Below, in pieces: positions 55,136 through 63,999 of a stretch of 64,000 nt of DNA; position 1 is the stretch's first letter; each line of letters starts with the position of its first letter. Made by a program: the position numbers and the translations under genes. Under the pieces are notes generated by a model. It saw nothing but the letters and a program-made list of their open reading frames with translations, ran no database searches and was not told the DNA's origin. Origin of the DNA: Streptomyces sp. TN58 (GTDB lineage: Bacteria; Actinomycetota; Actinomycetes; Streptomycetales; Streptomycetaceae); contig NZ_CP018870.1 of NCBI RefSeq assembly GCF_001941845.1, positions 6,548,001 to 6,612,000 of the forward strand. The letters are read 5' to 3'.

Positions 55136-56415
55136 AGACCGCCCCCAACTCGACGGTGCCGACGAACGCCTCCAGCCGTCCGGTACGCCTCGGCCTGCGC
55201 GAGAACCGGCTCCAGTTCACCCTGCTGGTCATCGTCAACATCTGCGTCGGCGGCCTGGTCGGCCTGGAACGCACCACCGTCCCGCTCATCGGCTCCGAGA
55301 CCTTCGGCCTCACCAGCGACCTGGCGATCTTCTCTTTCATCATCGCCTTCGGTCTCACCAAGGCCCTCACCAACCTCGCCGCCGGGGCCCTGACCGCCCG
55401 CTTCCGCCGCAAGCAACTCCTCGTCGCGGGCTGGCTGATCGGAATCCCCGTCCCCTTCGCCCTCGCCTACGCGCCGTCGTGGGGCTGGATCGTCGCGGCC
55501 AACGTCCTGCTCGGCCTGAACCAGGGTCTGACCTGGTCGATGACCGTCAACATGAAGATCGACCTCGTCGGCCCGTCACGCCGCGGACTCGCCACCGGCC
55601 TGAACGAGGCCGCCGGCTACACCGCCGTCGGCGTCACCGCACTGCTCACCGGCTACCTCGCGACCAGCTACGGCCTGCGCCCGGTCCCCGAGCTCATCGG
55701 CGTCGTCTTCGTCGTCGCGGGCCTCGCCCTGGCCCTCGTCGTCCGCGACACCGCTGCCCACGTCGCCCTCGAACTCGCCCACCACACCAGGCCCCTGCCC
55801 ACCGACGAGGACACCGGCCTGAAGGCCACCTTCACCCGCACCTCCTGGCGCAACCGCTCCCTGCGCGGCGCCAGCCAGGCCGGACTGATCAACAACCTCA
55901 ACGACGGACTCACCTGGGGCGTCTTCCCCCTGCTCTTCACCGACCACGGCCTCGGGCTCGCCGCTGTCGGCCTGATCAAGGGCCTCTACCCGATCCTGTG
56001 GGGGCTCGGGCAGATCCCCACCGGCCACCTCGCCGACCGCATCGGCCGCAAACCCCTGATCGTCTACGGGATGCTCGTCCAGGCCGGCGGCTTCGTCCTC
56101 GCCCTAGCCCTGCTGGACAACCCGCTTCTCGCAGGCGTCCTCTCCGCCGTCGCACTCGGCTTGGGCACGGCCATGGTCTACCCGGCCCTCATCGCGTCCA
56201 TCTCGGACCACGCTCACCCGGCCTGGCGAGCCAACGCCCTTGGCACATACAGGTTCTGGCGCGACATCGGCTACGCCGCCGGCGCCCTCGTCGCCGGCGT
56301 CCTCGCCGACACCCTCGGCCTCAACGCCACCGTCGTCGCCGCCGCAGTCCTCACCGCCGCCTCCGGCTTGCTCGCCGCCCGCTGGATCACCGAGCACCGG
56401 CCCGAACCCCGCTGA
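55132..56415 (+). CDS. MFS transporter of the persulfide module
   Basis: A 427-aa transporter with 12 predicted helices, beginning FTLLVIVNICVGGLVGLERTTVP. MFS motifs include LAAGALTARFRRKQLLVAGW (A-like motif) and GQIPTGHLADRIGRKPLIVYG. GTG 55132 overlaps the preceding stop as GTGA. Co-expression with the MBL-rhodanese protein suggests export of a sulfur oxyanion or thiol compound, or uptake of a sulfur source (inference). Confidence 0.88.
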   Translation: MKTAPNSTVPTNASSRPVRLGLRENRLQFTLLVIVNICVGGLVGLERTTVPLIGSETFGLTSDLAIFSFIIAFGLTKALTNLAAGALTARFRRKQLLVAGWLIGIPVPFALAYAPSWGWIVAANVLLGLNQGLTWSMTVNMKIDLVGPSRRGLATGLNEAAGYTAVGVTALLTGYLATSYGLRPVPELIGVVFVVAGLALALVVRDTAAHVALELAHHTRPLPTDEDTGLKATFTRTSWRNRSLRGASQAGLINNLNDGLTWGVFPLLFTDHGLGLAAVGLIKGLYPILWGLGQIPTGHLADRIGRKPLIVYGMLVQAGGFVLALALLDNPLLAGVLSAVALGLGTAMVYPALIASISDHAHPAWRANALGTYRFWRDIGYAAGALVAGVLADTLGLNATVVAAAVLTAASGLLAARWITEHRPEPR

Positions 56416-56624
56416 ACGGCTCTCGGACGTCGCCGGCCGCTCTAAGAAGCCTGTGTCAGTGAGGAGTGGTCAGACTCTGCGAGCCACAGCGGTGATCGCC
56501 GCCGCCACGGTTGTCCGCAGCTGCTGGGCGTCCGCGCCGGCACGGGAGCACAACGGCAGCGGCAGCTCGCCGGGGGAGTCGACCCGGATTCCGCAGCCGA
56601 CATCCTGGCCCTCCTGGCAAACGG

Positions 56625-56962
56625 CGCGAATCTGCGCGTGATCCGCTCGCTGCAGCGGCACCGCGACGACATCACCGCCCGCGGCGCCCACCTGGTGGCC
56701 GTCTCCCCGCAGATCCCCGACGAGTCCCTCACATTCGCAGAGACGAGCTGGCGTTCGACGTGTTGAGCGACCTTGGCTGCGACACCCCACGCAGTACGGC
56801 CTCGCCTTCGACTTGCCCGAGGACCTGGGGCCGTGTACGAGGGCTTGGCATCGACCTCCACCGGTCCAACGCGGGCCATGCGCGCACCCGGCCTTCGTCG
56901 ACACCGACTGCACCACTCGCGCCGAATCGGCCGGCGTCCTCGCGCAGCCCTGGACGCACTCG
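56625..56962 (+). pseudogene. AhpC/TSA peroxiredoxin remnant, multiple frameshifts
   Basis: Pieces of an alkyl-hydroperoxide-reductase-type peroxiredoxin appear in changing frames: NLRVIRSLQRHRDDITARGAHLVAVSPQIPDESL, ELAFDVLSDLGCDT, YGLAFDLPEDLG and AFVDTDCTTRAESAGVL. The last corresponds to the usual VDxDYxxRAEPxxVL end. The catalytic N-terminal Cys region and internal parts are lost, so it is dead. Confidence 0.7.
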
Positions 56963-57029
56963 CCTGAGCGGGCCTGGTGCCGCCCCCTTGCCGACCGGCA
57001 CCAGGTCGGTCCGTAGCCGGCGAACAGGT

Positions 57030-57061
57030 CGAGGGCCCCACCGATCGCGGTGGGGCCCTCG
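57030..57061. terminator. Strong hairpin terminator
   Basis: Perfect 14-bp stem (CGAGGGCCCCACCG and its complement) with a 4-nt ATCG loop, located 19 nt beyond the stop of the 57080 gene on the minus strand. Confidence 0.8.
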
Positions 57062-57079
57062 CTCATGTCTGGGCCCAGG

Positions 57080-57616
57080 TCAGGCGCGGCGTACGGTGAA
57101 CGCGCACCAGGCGGTCCACTCGGACCCGGTTTTTCCGTCCTTGACGCGCACGCGCCAGCGGTAGTCGCCGTTGCTGAGCTTGCCGTCGGGCACCTGGTAG
57201 GCGGCGTCGTGGCTGGTGTCGCTGGTCAGCTGCTTGCGCAGGACTTGAGTGCCGTCGGCCGTGGCCACCTCGAAGGCGACCTTCCGGCGAGGGCCGGCCG
57301 AGCCGGGCGTCTCGACGGTGCCGGGCGGGGCCACCGACTCCAGGGTCGCGGCGAGCGTGGGGGAGCCGCTGGTGACCACCGGCTCGGCGGCCGCGCCGCA
57401 GAACTGGAACCCGGCGTAAGGGCCGCCGGATATCCGTGGCGCTGCCGGGGTCTGCAGCAGCAGGTCGGGCTTGTCCTTCAGGGCCTGGGCGGCCGCGCCG
57501 TTCGACGATCCGGCGAGGGCGATCGGCGCCGCCGCGCCGGCCAGGGCCAGGGCCGCGGCGACCGCGAGGGCCGCCCGGCCGGGCCGGCCCCGGAAGGGCT
57601 TGTTCCACACGCGCAT
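57080..57616 (-). CDS. Secreted beta-sandwich protein next to the haloperoxidase gene
   Basis: A 178-aa exported protein with a signal peptide (LAVAAALALAGAAAPIALA, residues about 17-36). A beta-rich mature part has GFQFCGAAAEPVVTSGSP, KVAFEVATADGTQVLRKQL and DYRWRVRVKDGKTGSEWTAWCAF, fibronectin-III/carbohydrate-binding-like strands as found attached to DNRLRE proteins. ATG 57616 is 28 nt after the upstream stop; ATG 57637 is possible but lacks a ribosome-binding site. Confidence 0.8.
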   Translation of the reverse strand: MRVWNKPFRGRPGRAALAVAAALALAGAAAPIALAGSSNGAAAQALKDKPDLLLQTPAAPRISGGPYAGFQFCGAAAEPVVTSGSPTLAATLESVAPPGTVETPGSAGPRRKVAFEVATADGTQVLRKQLTSDTSHDAAYQVPDGKLSNGDYRWRVRVKDGKTGSEWTAWCAFTVRRA

Positions 57617-57644
57617 GGCTGTGTCTCTCTTCCTCATGGGGGCG

Positions 57645-60527
57645 CTACTTGACGTAGAGGGTGTGGCCGGGCTCGGGCGGGGCGATCTGGGTGCACTGGT
57701 ACGAGGCCCAGCGGTGCTCGGCGACCAGGCGCTTGCCCTGGGCCTCGCAGCCGCCGAGGTTGTTCAGGTCGTCGTACTTGACCCAGTCGGCCGCCGTGTT
57801 GGCCTTGAGCCTGTTCGCGGTGACGTATCCGGCGGCCTGGCCGCCGGCCGCGACGCCGTCGGTCCCGTCCCACCGGTAGTGCACGCCGAGCCAGACCCGT
57901 CCGACCGCGTTCTCCGTGGCCGCGGCCGAGAAGCTGGTGAACGTACGGGTCACGCCGAGTGCGTTGGGGTCCTCGGTGGTCGCGGTCCATGTCATCTGGT
58001 CGGTGTGGAACCAGTCCTGCATGACCCTGGCCCAGGCACCGGCGAAGGTGGCGTGACCGGAAATGTAGGCGGGGAACGGAGGGCTGAAGTGCTTGCCGTT
58101 GCGGTCCTGGGACAGCGGCTGCCAGCTCGTGTCGCCGACGGTGTTCGGATTGCCGTCGCCCTCCACCCGGATCGCGCTCTCCGGCCGCCACAGGTCGATA
58201 TCGGTCTGGTACTTGGCGTCCCAGGCAGTCACCGCCGCGTCGGCCATGGCGAACGCTGTGAGCGCGAACAGCTTCGCGTTGCCGGCGACCGTCAGGCCCT
58301 GCTGGCGGGAGAGGATCTGGGTGTGCTCGAAGAGCTGGCCCGGCGGCTTGTACGTTCCGTCGAGGTCATTGGCCCAGAACAGTGCGGCCTGGGTCTGATC
58401 GGCCGTCCGGGCGGTGGAGTCGGCGCGGCCCAGGCTCTTGACGTCGTTGAACTGGTCCGTGTACGGCTGGCTCTTGAGCAGAGTGTCCATGATTGTCTGG
58501 CCGGCCGGTCCGGCCGGGCGGAACTGGGAACCCGCGGTCATGCCGAACGGCTTGACCGTGCCCCACTGAGGAGTAGCGCCGTTGACGGGAGCCCCTGACG
58601 GGTCGGTGCTCGTCGGACGCCAGTTGCCGGCGACCGTGCTGCCCGTGTACGGCGCGACAGGCGCCGAGCCGTCGCTCTGGCGGGCGGCGATCATCGCGGT
58701 GGCAGACTTCTGGCCCACCTCGGTGCCCGCCGCGCGCTGCTCGGCGGTGACGGCCGGAGGGATCGTGGAGCGCGCGTTCTCCAGCGCGGTGTCGAAGCCG
58801 AACTTGGGGTCCGGGTAGACGGACTTCAGGACCTCGTAGGCCGCGTGGTCGATGGCGCTGTTCACGTCCGGCAGCGCGCCGTTGGAGGCGGTCGCCTTGG
58901 TGAGGTAAGGGGCGCCGAGGCACTTGGTGGCGCCTTCGGCGCAGCGGGCGGAGTTGGCCGCGTCGTAGATCGCGCCGTGCATCATGGCGCCGGCCCGGGC
59001 CAGCGGGCCGGGGGCTCCGCCGGCCGTCTTGTACGTGGCCTGCAGCACGTCGTTCCAGTAGACGACGTGGTCCTTTACCGGGTCGGCCGGGGTCTCGTAC
59101 GTCACCAGGATCGACGGCGGGTTGGCGGGCGCGTCGCCCGAGGCGAAGATCTTGAACGACTTGTAGTCGGTCTCGTCCGTCGCCCGCAGGCCGACCGTGT
59201 CCACGTCGCGCGTGATCTGGGACCACTGCTTGACGAGCGGGGTGATGTCCTCCGACAGCCAGCGCGGGCCGCAGTCACCGTGTCCGTAGGTCTGAGTGGA
59301 GGAGGTGACCTTCGAGCGCCAGGCGGGCTGGGTGGACCAGCGGGTGGCGGCGTCGGCCGTCCCGGTGTCCCAGATCTCCCAGGAGCGGGGCTCGCAGGAG
59401 TCGGACCACACCGAGTACAGGTTCAGCTCGGCGTTGAGCACGTCCTGGCCGGTGACCGACCCGTTGCGCGGGAAGTTGACGAAGGAGCGCGCCTCGGTCT
59501 TCTGCCAGGCCCGGCCGACCTCGAGCCCGATGTTAGCGGAGTTGTCCCCGGTGTCGCCGTTGCGGACGAAGGTGTCGAAGTTCTGGCCGAAGTACACCGC
59601 CGGGTCGATGGTGACGGGGTACTTGGTGGCGGGATCGGCAAGGAAGCCCTTGTCCGCCGTGACCTTGAGATCGAAGCCGGACGCCTTCTGTACGACGTCC
59701 AGCCCGACCGCGGCCCGGTTGCTCTCCGCCCGCCCGCGCTGGTCGCGCGAGGCGTCCCACATGTAGGCGCTCGGCAGCTTCCCGACCGCCTGGCCGGTCC
59801 TGCTGTCCGTGAGGGCCACGGTACGGTCGCTCTGCAGGGCGGCCTTGATGCCCGTGGCCTTCACCGGGAGGGTGAAGGTGGCGGCGGGCTCTGCCGCCGC
59901 CCGGTCCTTGACGACCAGGTACTGCTCGAAACCGGTCCGGGTTGCCTCGACGACCAGGTCGGTGGCGGGCAGGACGTCCATGTACGTGGCCTTGGGGCCT
60001 TCGAGCACCGGCTCGGACAGGGCGCCCGGCCAGCCCAGGGTCACGGCGTGCTCGCCCTGGCCCAGGGTGACGAGGTCGCCGCCCGCGGCGCCGTTCCGGC
60101 CGGCGAGCTTCAGCCCGCGTGGGTGCGCCTTGGCCCGGACCGTACCGTCGGCCGCCTTCACCAGCGAGACGTCGATGTCGACCCAACGGCCGTTCTCGCG
60201 GTACCGGACGGGACCGGCGTGGGATTCGACCGCCATGGTGCCGTCGGGGTTGGCCCACAGGGTGGTGTTCTCGGTCCGCGCGCCGGTGACCTCGATTCGG
60301 CGGCCCTGAGCCTGTGCGGGCCGGGCCAGGGCTGCTTCCCGGTCCTGGCCGGCCTGGGCAGCCGGGGCGCCGACTGCGGCCGATGCAGGGGGTGTTGCGG
60401 CCGCCGGGCCGGCGAGGCCAGCGGTGAGACCCGCTCCGGAGAGCAGGAGTAGGGAGAGGGGGACGGCCAGACGGTTGCCCCGGACGGGCCCCCGCGCCCG
60501 TCCGAGCGCTCTGGTTGATCTGCGCAC
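57645..60527 (-). CDS. Secreted DNRLRE-vanadium-dependent haloperoxidase/PAP2 fusion
   Basis: A 960-aa exported protein. A signal peptide (VPLSLLLLSGAGLTAGLAGPAAA) is followed by a Rhs/wall-protein-type head (TENTTLWANPDGTMAVESHAGPVRYRENG) and a DNRLRE-type beta domain (residues about 320-500; FDTFVRNGDTGDNSANIGLEVG, SSTQTYGHGDCGPRWLSEDI). The C-terminal 450 residues are a PAP2/VHPO domain with YQTDIDLWRPESAIR, FPAYISGHATFAGAW and GRVWLGVHYRWDGTDG, the vanadate/phosphate-binding triad of motifs. GTG 60527 follows CAGGAG; the frame extends to 60578 but without such a site. Whether it halogenates or dephosphorylates is not decidable. Confidence 0.87.
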   Translation of the reverse strand: MRRSTRALGRARGPVRGNRLAVPLSLLLLSGAGLTAGLAGPAAATPPASAAVGAPAAQAGQDREAALARPAQAQGRRIEVTGARTENTTLWANPDGTMAVESHAGPVRYRENGRWVDIDVSLVKAADGTVRAKAHPRGLKLAGRNGAAGGDLVTLGQGEHAVTLGWPGALSEPVLEGPKATYMDVLPATDLVVEATRTGFEQYLVVKDRAAAEPAATFTLPVKATGIKAALQSDRTVALTDSRTGQAVGKLPSAYMWDASRDQRGRAESNRAAVGLDVVQKASGFDLKVTADKGFLADPATKYPVTIDPAVYFGQNFDTFVRNGDTGDNSANIGLEVGRAWQKTEARSFVNFPRNGSVTGQDVLNAELNLYSVWSDSCEPRSWEIWDTGTADAATRWSTQPAWRSKVTSSTQTYGHGDCGPRWLSEDITPLVKQWSQITRDVDTVGLRATDETDYKSFKIFASGDAPANPPSILVTYETPADPVKDHVVYWNDVLQATYKTAGGAPGPLARAGAMMHGAIYDAANSARCAEGATKCLGAPYLTKATASNGALPDVNSAIDHAAYEVLKSVYPDPKFGFDTALENARSTIPPAVTAEQRAAGTEVGQKSATAMIAARQSDGSAPVAPYTGSTVAGNWRPTSTDPSGAPVNGATPQWGTVKPFGMTAGSQFRPAGPAGQTIMDTLLKSQPYTDQFNDVKSLGRADSTARTADQTQAALFWANDLDGTYKPPGQLFEHTQILSRQQGLTVAGNAKLFALTAFAMADAAVTAWDAKYQTDIDLWRPESAIRVEGDGNPNTVGDTSWQPLSQDRNGKHFSPPFPAYISGHATFAGAWARVMQDWFHTDQMTWTATTEDPNALGVTRTFTSFSAAATENAVGRVWLGVHYRWDGTDGVAAGGQAAGYVTANRLKANTAADWVKYDDLNNLGGCEAQGKRLVAEHRWASYQCTQIAPPEPGHTLYVK

Positions 60528-60754
60528 GCTGTCAACTCCTGAGAACAGAGATGGTTGTACAGACGTGCGAATCGTCATCGGAGTTGATCACGAAGGCCAT
60601 GACGTTTTCGGCACGAGTTCCGCTCCAAGACGGCTGAAACCCGCCGAGTGTCCGCTGTCCGGAAACGGAACCCCGAAGGCGGCCGCGGATGTAGCTGGCC
60701 GCCCCGGCGGCCCCCGGCGCCCATGCCTTCGGCCCCGGGCATAGGCTCGGCCCC

Positions 60755-61128
60755 CGCCTCTTCCGCACGGACACGCCGCAGACAGTGGCCCAGGGCTCCT
60801 TCATCAGTCACGAGCACCCCACCACCGGCGCCGCGAAGATCGTCGCCTCGCCGACGGCTCGCACACCCTCCGCTTGGAGGGCCTGGACGCCAGCAACGGC
60901 CCGGACCTGCGTGTCTGGTATACCGATGCCCCGGGTGAAGCCGGGCGAGGAGGGCTGGGACGTCTCCGCCAACGGCCATAACGTCAGCCTGGGCAAGCTC
61001 AAGGGCAACAGGGGTGACCAGAACTACGAGATCCCGGCCGACATGAAGCCTTCCGACTACACCAGCGTCTCCATCTGGTGCGGCCGCTTCGACGTCCCCT
61101 TCGGCACGGCGCAGCTCGCCGCCTCCTG
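60755..61128 (+). pseudogene. DM13-domain protein remnant with two frameshifts
   Basis: On the plus strand the DM13 pattern is readable in three pieces: RLFRTDTPQTVAQGSFISHEHPTTGAAKIV, then in another frame RLADGSHTLRLEGLDASNGPDLRVWYTDAP, then back to VKPGEEGWDVSANGHNVSLGKLKGN, NYEIPADMKPSD and VSIWCGRFDVPFGTAQL. Two one-base changes (near 60843 and 60931) break it and the N-terminal membrane anchor is not seen. Confidence 0.75.
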
Positions 61129-61405
61129 CGCCGGCCGGGCGCTCTCCGTCACGGACAGCCAACTAGCGGATGCTCGACGTGTCTCCTCTCGGCTCGTGGC
61201 GGAAGCGTGGTGAGGGCCACGATGCGGCAGCGACCAGGAAGACCAACCCGCAACGGCTGCCCTCGCGGTCGCGAGCGCCACCCTCACCCGGGTCAGGAGC
61301 GCTGGACGCCCGTCGGCCTCCCGGTTCTTCTGCCGGCGCTGTGTCCGGGGACGTCGCCCGCCGGGTGGCCCCCTGAATGTCTACCGCTCGCCCTGTGTGG
61401 GAAGA

Positions 61406-62335
61406 ATGCCAAGAAGAAGTAAAATTTCCCGATTGTTGGTGATCGCCATGCTGCAGGGACTGCTGATGCTGGTGGGTATCGGCGCGGTGCTGTATTTGGC
61501 GGCCGCAGCCCGGGTGATCAGGCAGTACGAACGCGGGGTCGTGCTGCGCTTCGGCCGCTTGATGGGTTCGATCCGCGGGCCGGGGTTCACCATGGTCGTT
61601 CCCGTGGTCGACCGGTTGCGCAAGGTGAACATGCAGATCATCACCATGCCAGTGCCAGCGCAGGACGGCATCACCCGGGACAACGTCACCGTGCGTGTGG
61701 ACGCGGTGATCTACTTCAAGGTCGTCGACCCGGTGGACGCGATCATCCGGGTGGAGGACTACCGCTTCGCCGTCTCCCAGATGGCGCAAACCTCGTTGCG
61801 CTCGATCCTGGGCAAGAGCGACCTCGATGAGCTCCTGTCCAACCGGGAGAAGCTCAACCAGGGCCTGGAGCTGATGATGGACAGTCCGGCCGTTGAATGG
61901 GGCGTGAACATCGACCGGGTGGAGATCAAGGACGTTTCCCTGCCCGAGGGTATGAAGCGCTCCATGGCCCGGCAGGCCGAGGCGGACCGCGAGCGGCGCT
62001 CCAGGCTGATCAACGCAGACGCCGAGCTCCAGGCGTCCAGGAAGCTCGCCCAGGCTGCAGCGGTCATGTCCGAACAGCCCGCCGCGCTCCAGCTGCGGCT
62101 TTTGCAGACCGTCGTCGCCGTGGCCGCCGAGAAGAACTCGACCCTGGTACTGCCCTTCCCCGTCGAACTGCTGCGGTTCCTCGAACGAGCCGGGGACCAT
62201 CGCCAGGATCAGGCCCCGCAGCAGGCCCAGCGGACGGCGGCGCAGATATCGGAGGGCCCGTCGGGCGGTGAGTCTTCGTTCCCAGCACAGCCCTCCCCCG
62301 TGGGGGCGTCTGAGGTGGTAGGGCGGAGAAGCTGA
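61406..62335 (+). CDS. Slipin/SPFH (band 7) membrane protein
   Basis: A 309-aa stomatin-like protein. One N-terminal membrane helix (MLQGLLMLVGIGAVLYLAAAA) is followed by the SPFH domain (QYERGVVLRFGRLMGSIRGPG, DNVTVRVDAVIYFKVVDPVDAII, RSILGKSDLDELLSNREKLN) and a coiled coil (RQAEADRERRSRLINADAELQASRK). The C-terminal tail is polar. Such proteins scaffold membrane microdomains, normally with an NfeD partner, which is absent here. The start is uncertain (GTG 61397 or ATG 61406 or 61448). Confidence 0.9.
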   Translation: MPRRSKISRLLVIAMLQGLLMLVGIGAVLYLAAAARVIRQYERGVVLRFGRLMGSIRGPGFTMVVPVVDRLRKVNMQIITMPVPAQDGITRDNVTVRVDAVIYFKVVDPVDAIIRVEDYRFAVSQMAQTSLRSILGKSDLDELLSNREKLNQGLELMMDSPAVEWGVNIDRVEIKDVSLPEGMKRSMARQAEADRERRSRLINADAELQASRKLAQAAAVMSEQPAALQLRLLQTVVAVAAEKNSTLVLPFPVELLRFLERAGDHRQDQAPQQAQRTAAQISEGPSGGESSFPAQPSPVGASEVVGRRS

Positions 62336-62442
62336 GGGGCCGACGTTGCCGTAAGCGGGACCGCCCCGTGCGAGCATGCACCTGGCCTGTTCTGCATGGG
62401 GCCAACCTCGCGGCTGCTGCCCGCCACCTGTCAGGAGACATG

Positions 62443-62619
62443 ATGTCGCGCCCATCCCCGATCGGCCCGGCCGCACCGCTGCTGGCCTTCGGTGTCGTGG
62501 TGAGCGGGGCCGGCCTTGCGATGTACCTGGATTCGAGGCGGGATTCGCTGCAGACGCCGATGGCGGTGCTGGCCATTGCCGCGCTGCTCGCCTTGTGGGT
62601 CGCCGCGCGGCAACGCTGA
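62443..62619 (+). CDS. Small two-helix membrane protein
   Basis: A 58-aa protein with two hydrophobic segments (APLLAFGVVVSGAGLAMYL and TPMAVLAIAALLALWVAA) separated by DSRRDSLQ. ATG 62443 follows AGGAG at 5 nt; ATG 62440 is adjacent. It follows the slipin gene and may be co-transcribed. Function unknown. Confidence 0.6.
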   Translation: MSRPSPIGPAAPLLAFGVVVSGAGLAMYLDSRRDSLQTPMAVLAIAALLALWVAARQR

Positions 62620-62876
62620 CCGAGCCCGCTACCCGGGGTCGTTGTTTATCCCTCCCGTGACTCGTAGCGCTCCTGCCCGCCTGACAGCAGAGAACCGGTC
62701 GGCGGGCAGACAGCAGCCGGAGAGAAGGCGGTGGGCGAAGCGCTGCGATCGGCGGTGGCTAGGAGTCGCGCTCCGTACTGTCGAGCGGTTGCTGATGCCT
62801 GACCGCCGAAGCCTTCCGTGGTCGGGGCATGGCAGGCTGGCCCTCGGCCGGTGACGGGTATGCAGGGGGCGAAGGT

Positions 62877-63064
62877 TGAGCGACGAGCAGCGGACGACGG
62901 ACGAGTATCTGGAGGGCAGCGCGGACCTCCTCCGTGAGGCCTGTGCCACCGGCCGCCGCTTACCCGCGCCGAGTTGGAGGCCCGACGCGACGCGGGCGAG
63001 CGGGCCGCCGAGGCCGGCATTGAACGCCTGATTCCGGAACGGCGCCGACGAACGGAAGCCCCAT
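62877..63064 (+). pseudogene. N-terminal fragment of a PucR/SpoIIE-type regulator, frameshifted
   Basis: Two readable pieces, DEYLEGSADLLREACATGRR and, after a frame change, TRAELEARRDAGERAAEAGIERL, match the N-terminal helix region of streptomycete PucR or PP2C-type regulators. The rest of the gene is absent and a stop follows at 63062-63064. The 257 nt before it (62620-62876) contain no supported gene. Confidence 0.45.
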
Positions 63065-63206
63065 GATGCACGCGACAGCGCTGGGTATTACGACGGTTCT
63101 GCCGCCCCTGCCCGTGGTCGCGTTGACCTGTACGGTACGTGCGGCGTCCTGCTCCCTCCGGGCGGGCCCGATGGGGAGCGCGGGCTGATGCGTTTTCGCA
63201 TCTGTC

Positions 63207-63404
63207 GTGCAGCCCTTTACCGCTGGGTCACGGCCGAACGGCGTCTCGGCCTCGTTCTCGTTGGTCGTCGGCCTTCCGATCACCTGCCTGGGAGCGGCAA
63301 CGTACGTCCTGCTGGGTCGGGGCTTTTCCCTCTTGGTGATAGGCCTGAGCCTCTTCCTGACGGGAGTCGTGACGGCTTTGGCCGGCCAGGAGGGAGAGCG
63401 ATAG
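63207..63404 (+). CDS. Possible small two-helix membrane protein
   Basis: A 65-aa frame from GTG 63207 with two hydrophobic segments (FSLVVGLPITCLGAATYVLL and FSLLVIGLSLFLTGVVTAL) and a charged end (GQEGER). No ribosome-binding site is clear. It may be a real small membrane protein or a fragment. Confidence 0.4.
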   Translation: MQPFTAGSRPNGVSASFSLVVGLPITCLGAATYVLLGRGFSLLVIGLSLFLTGVVTALAGQEGER

Positions 63405-63435
63405 GGGCCTGTATGGTCCCTGTGGCCTGCTCCGA

Positions 63436-63999
63436 TCACGAGAACCAGGCATGGGTCGACAGGTCGGGGATGAGGCCGTGCGTCGTCCGGGCGAGCAGCA
63501 CCGCCGACGATATGAGCCCAACATGACTGAGCCCTTGAGGAAAGTTCCCTAGGAACGACCCGTCACCGGGTGCGAGTTGTTCCGGGAGGAGGCCGAGTTC
63601 GTTCGTGTATGTGCACAGTCGGTCGAACAACTCCACGGCCTCCCCGACCCGGCCCTGTCCGACCAGGTTGTCCACCAGCCAGAAGGAGCACAGCAGGAAG
63701 GCACCTTCCGGTCCTCCCACCCCGTCCGGGGATTCCGTGGGCAGATAGCGGTAGAGGAGCCCGCCGCCCGCGTCCAACCGTTCGGCCACCGCCTGGCACG
63801 TCGCGACCATCTTCGGGTGGTCGGCGGGCAGGACCCGGCGCAGCGGCAGCGCGAGCAGAGAGGCGTCCAGCCCCCCGTTCGGGGCGAGGTGTTCGGTCAG
63901 GGCCCGCTGTGCCGGATCCCAGGCAGCCTCCAAGATGTGACGGGTGATGGCCTCGGCGTCGGCATCCCATCCGTCGGCGTCACCGGGCAGACCCAGACG
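63436..63999 (-). CDS. Glycoside hydrolase family 15 (glucoamylase/trehalase-like), partial
   Basis: The C-terminal 187 codons of a GH15 enzyme; the start is beyond the right edge. The (alpha/alpha)6 barrel motif GLLYRYLPTESPDGVGG-PEGAFLLCSFWLVDNL contains the catalytic Glu, and the ending FLGNFPQGLSHVGLISSAVLL is diagnostic of the glucoamylase-like proteins of actinobacteria, some of which are trehalases. It is cytoplasmic as far as seen. Confidence 0.88.
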   Translation of the reverse strand, partial: RLGLPGDADGWDADAEAITRHILEAAWDPAQRALTEHLAPNGGLDASLLALPLRRVLPADHPKMVATCQAVAERLDAGGGLLYRYLPTESPDGVGGPEGAFLLCSFWLVDNLVGQGRVGEAVELFDRLCTYTNELGLLPEQLAPGDGSFLGNFPQGLSHVGLISSAVLLARTTHGLIPDLSTHAWFS

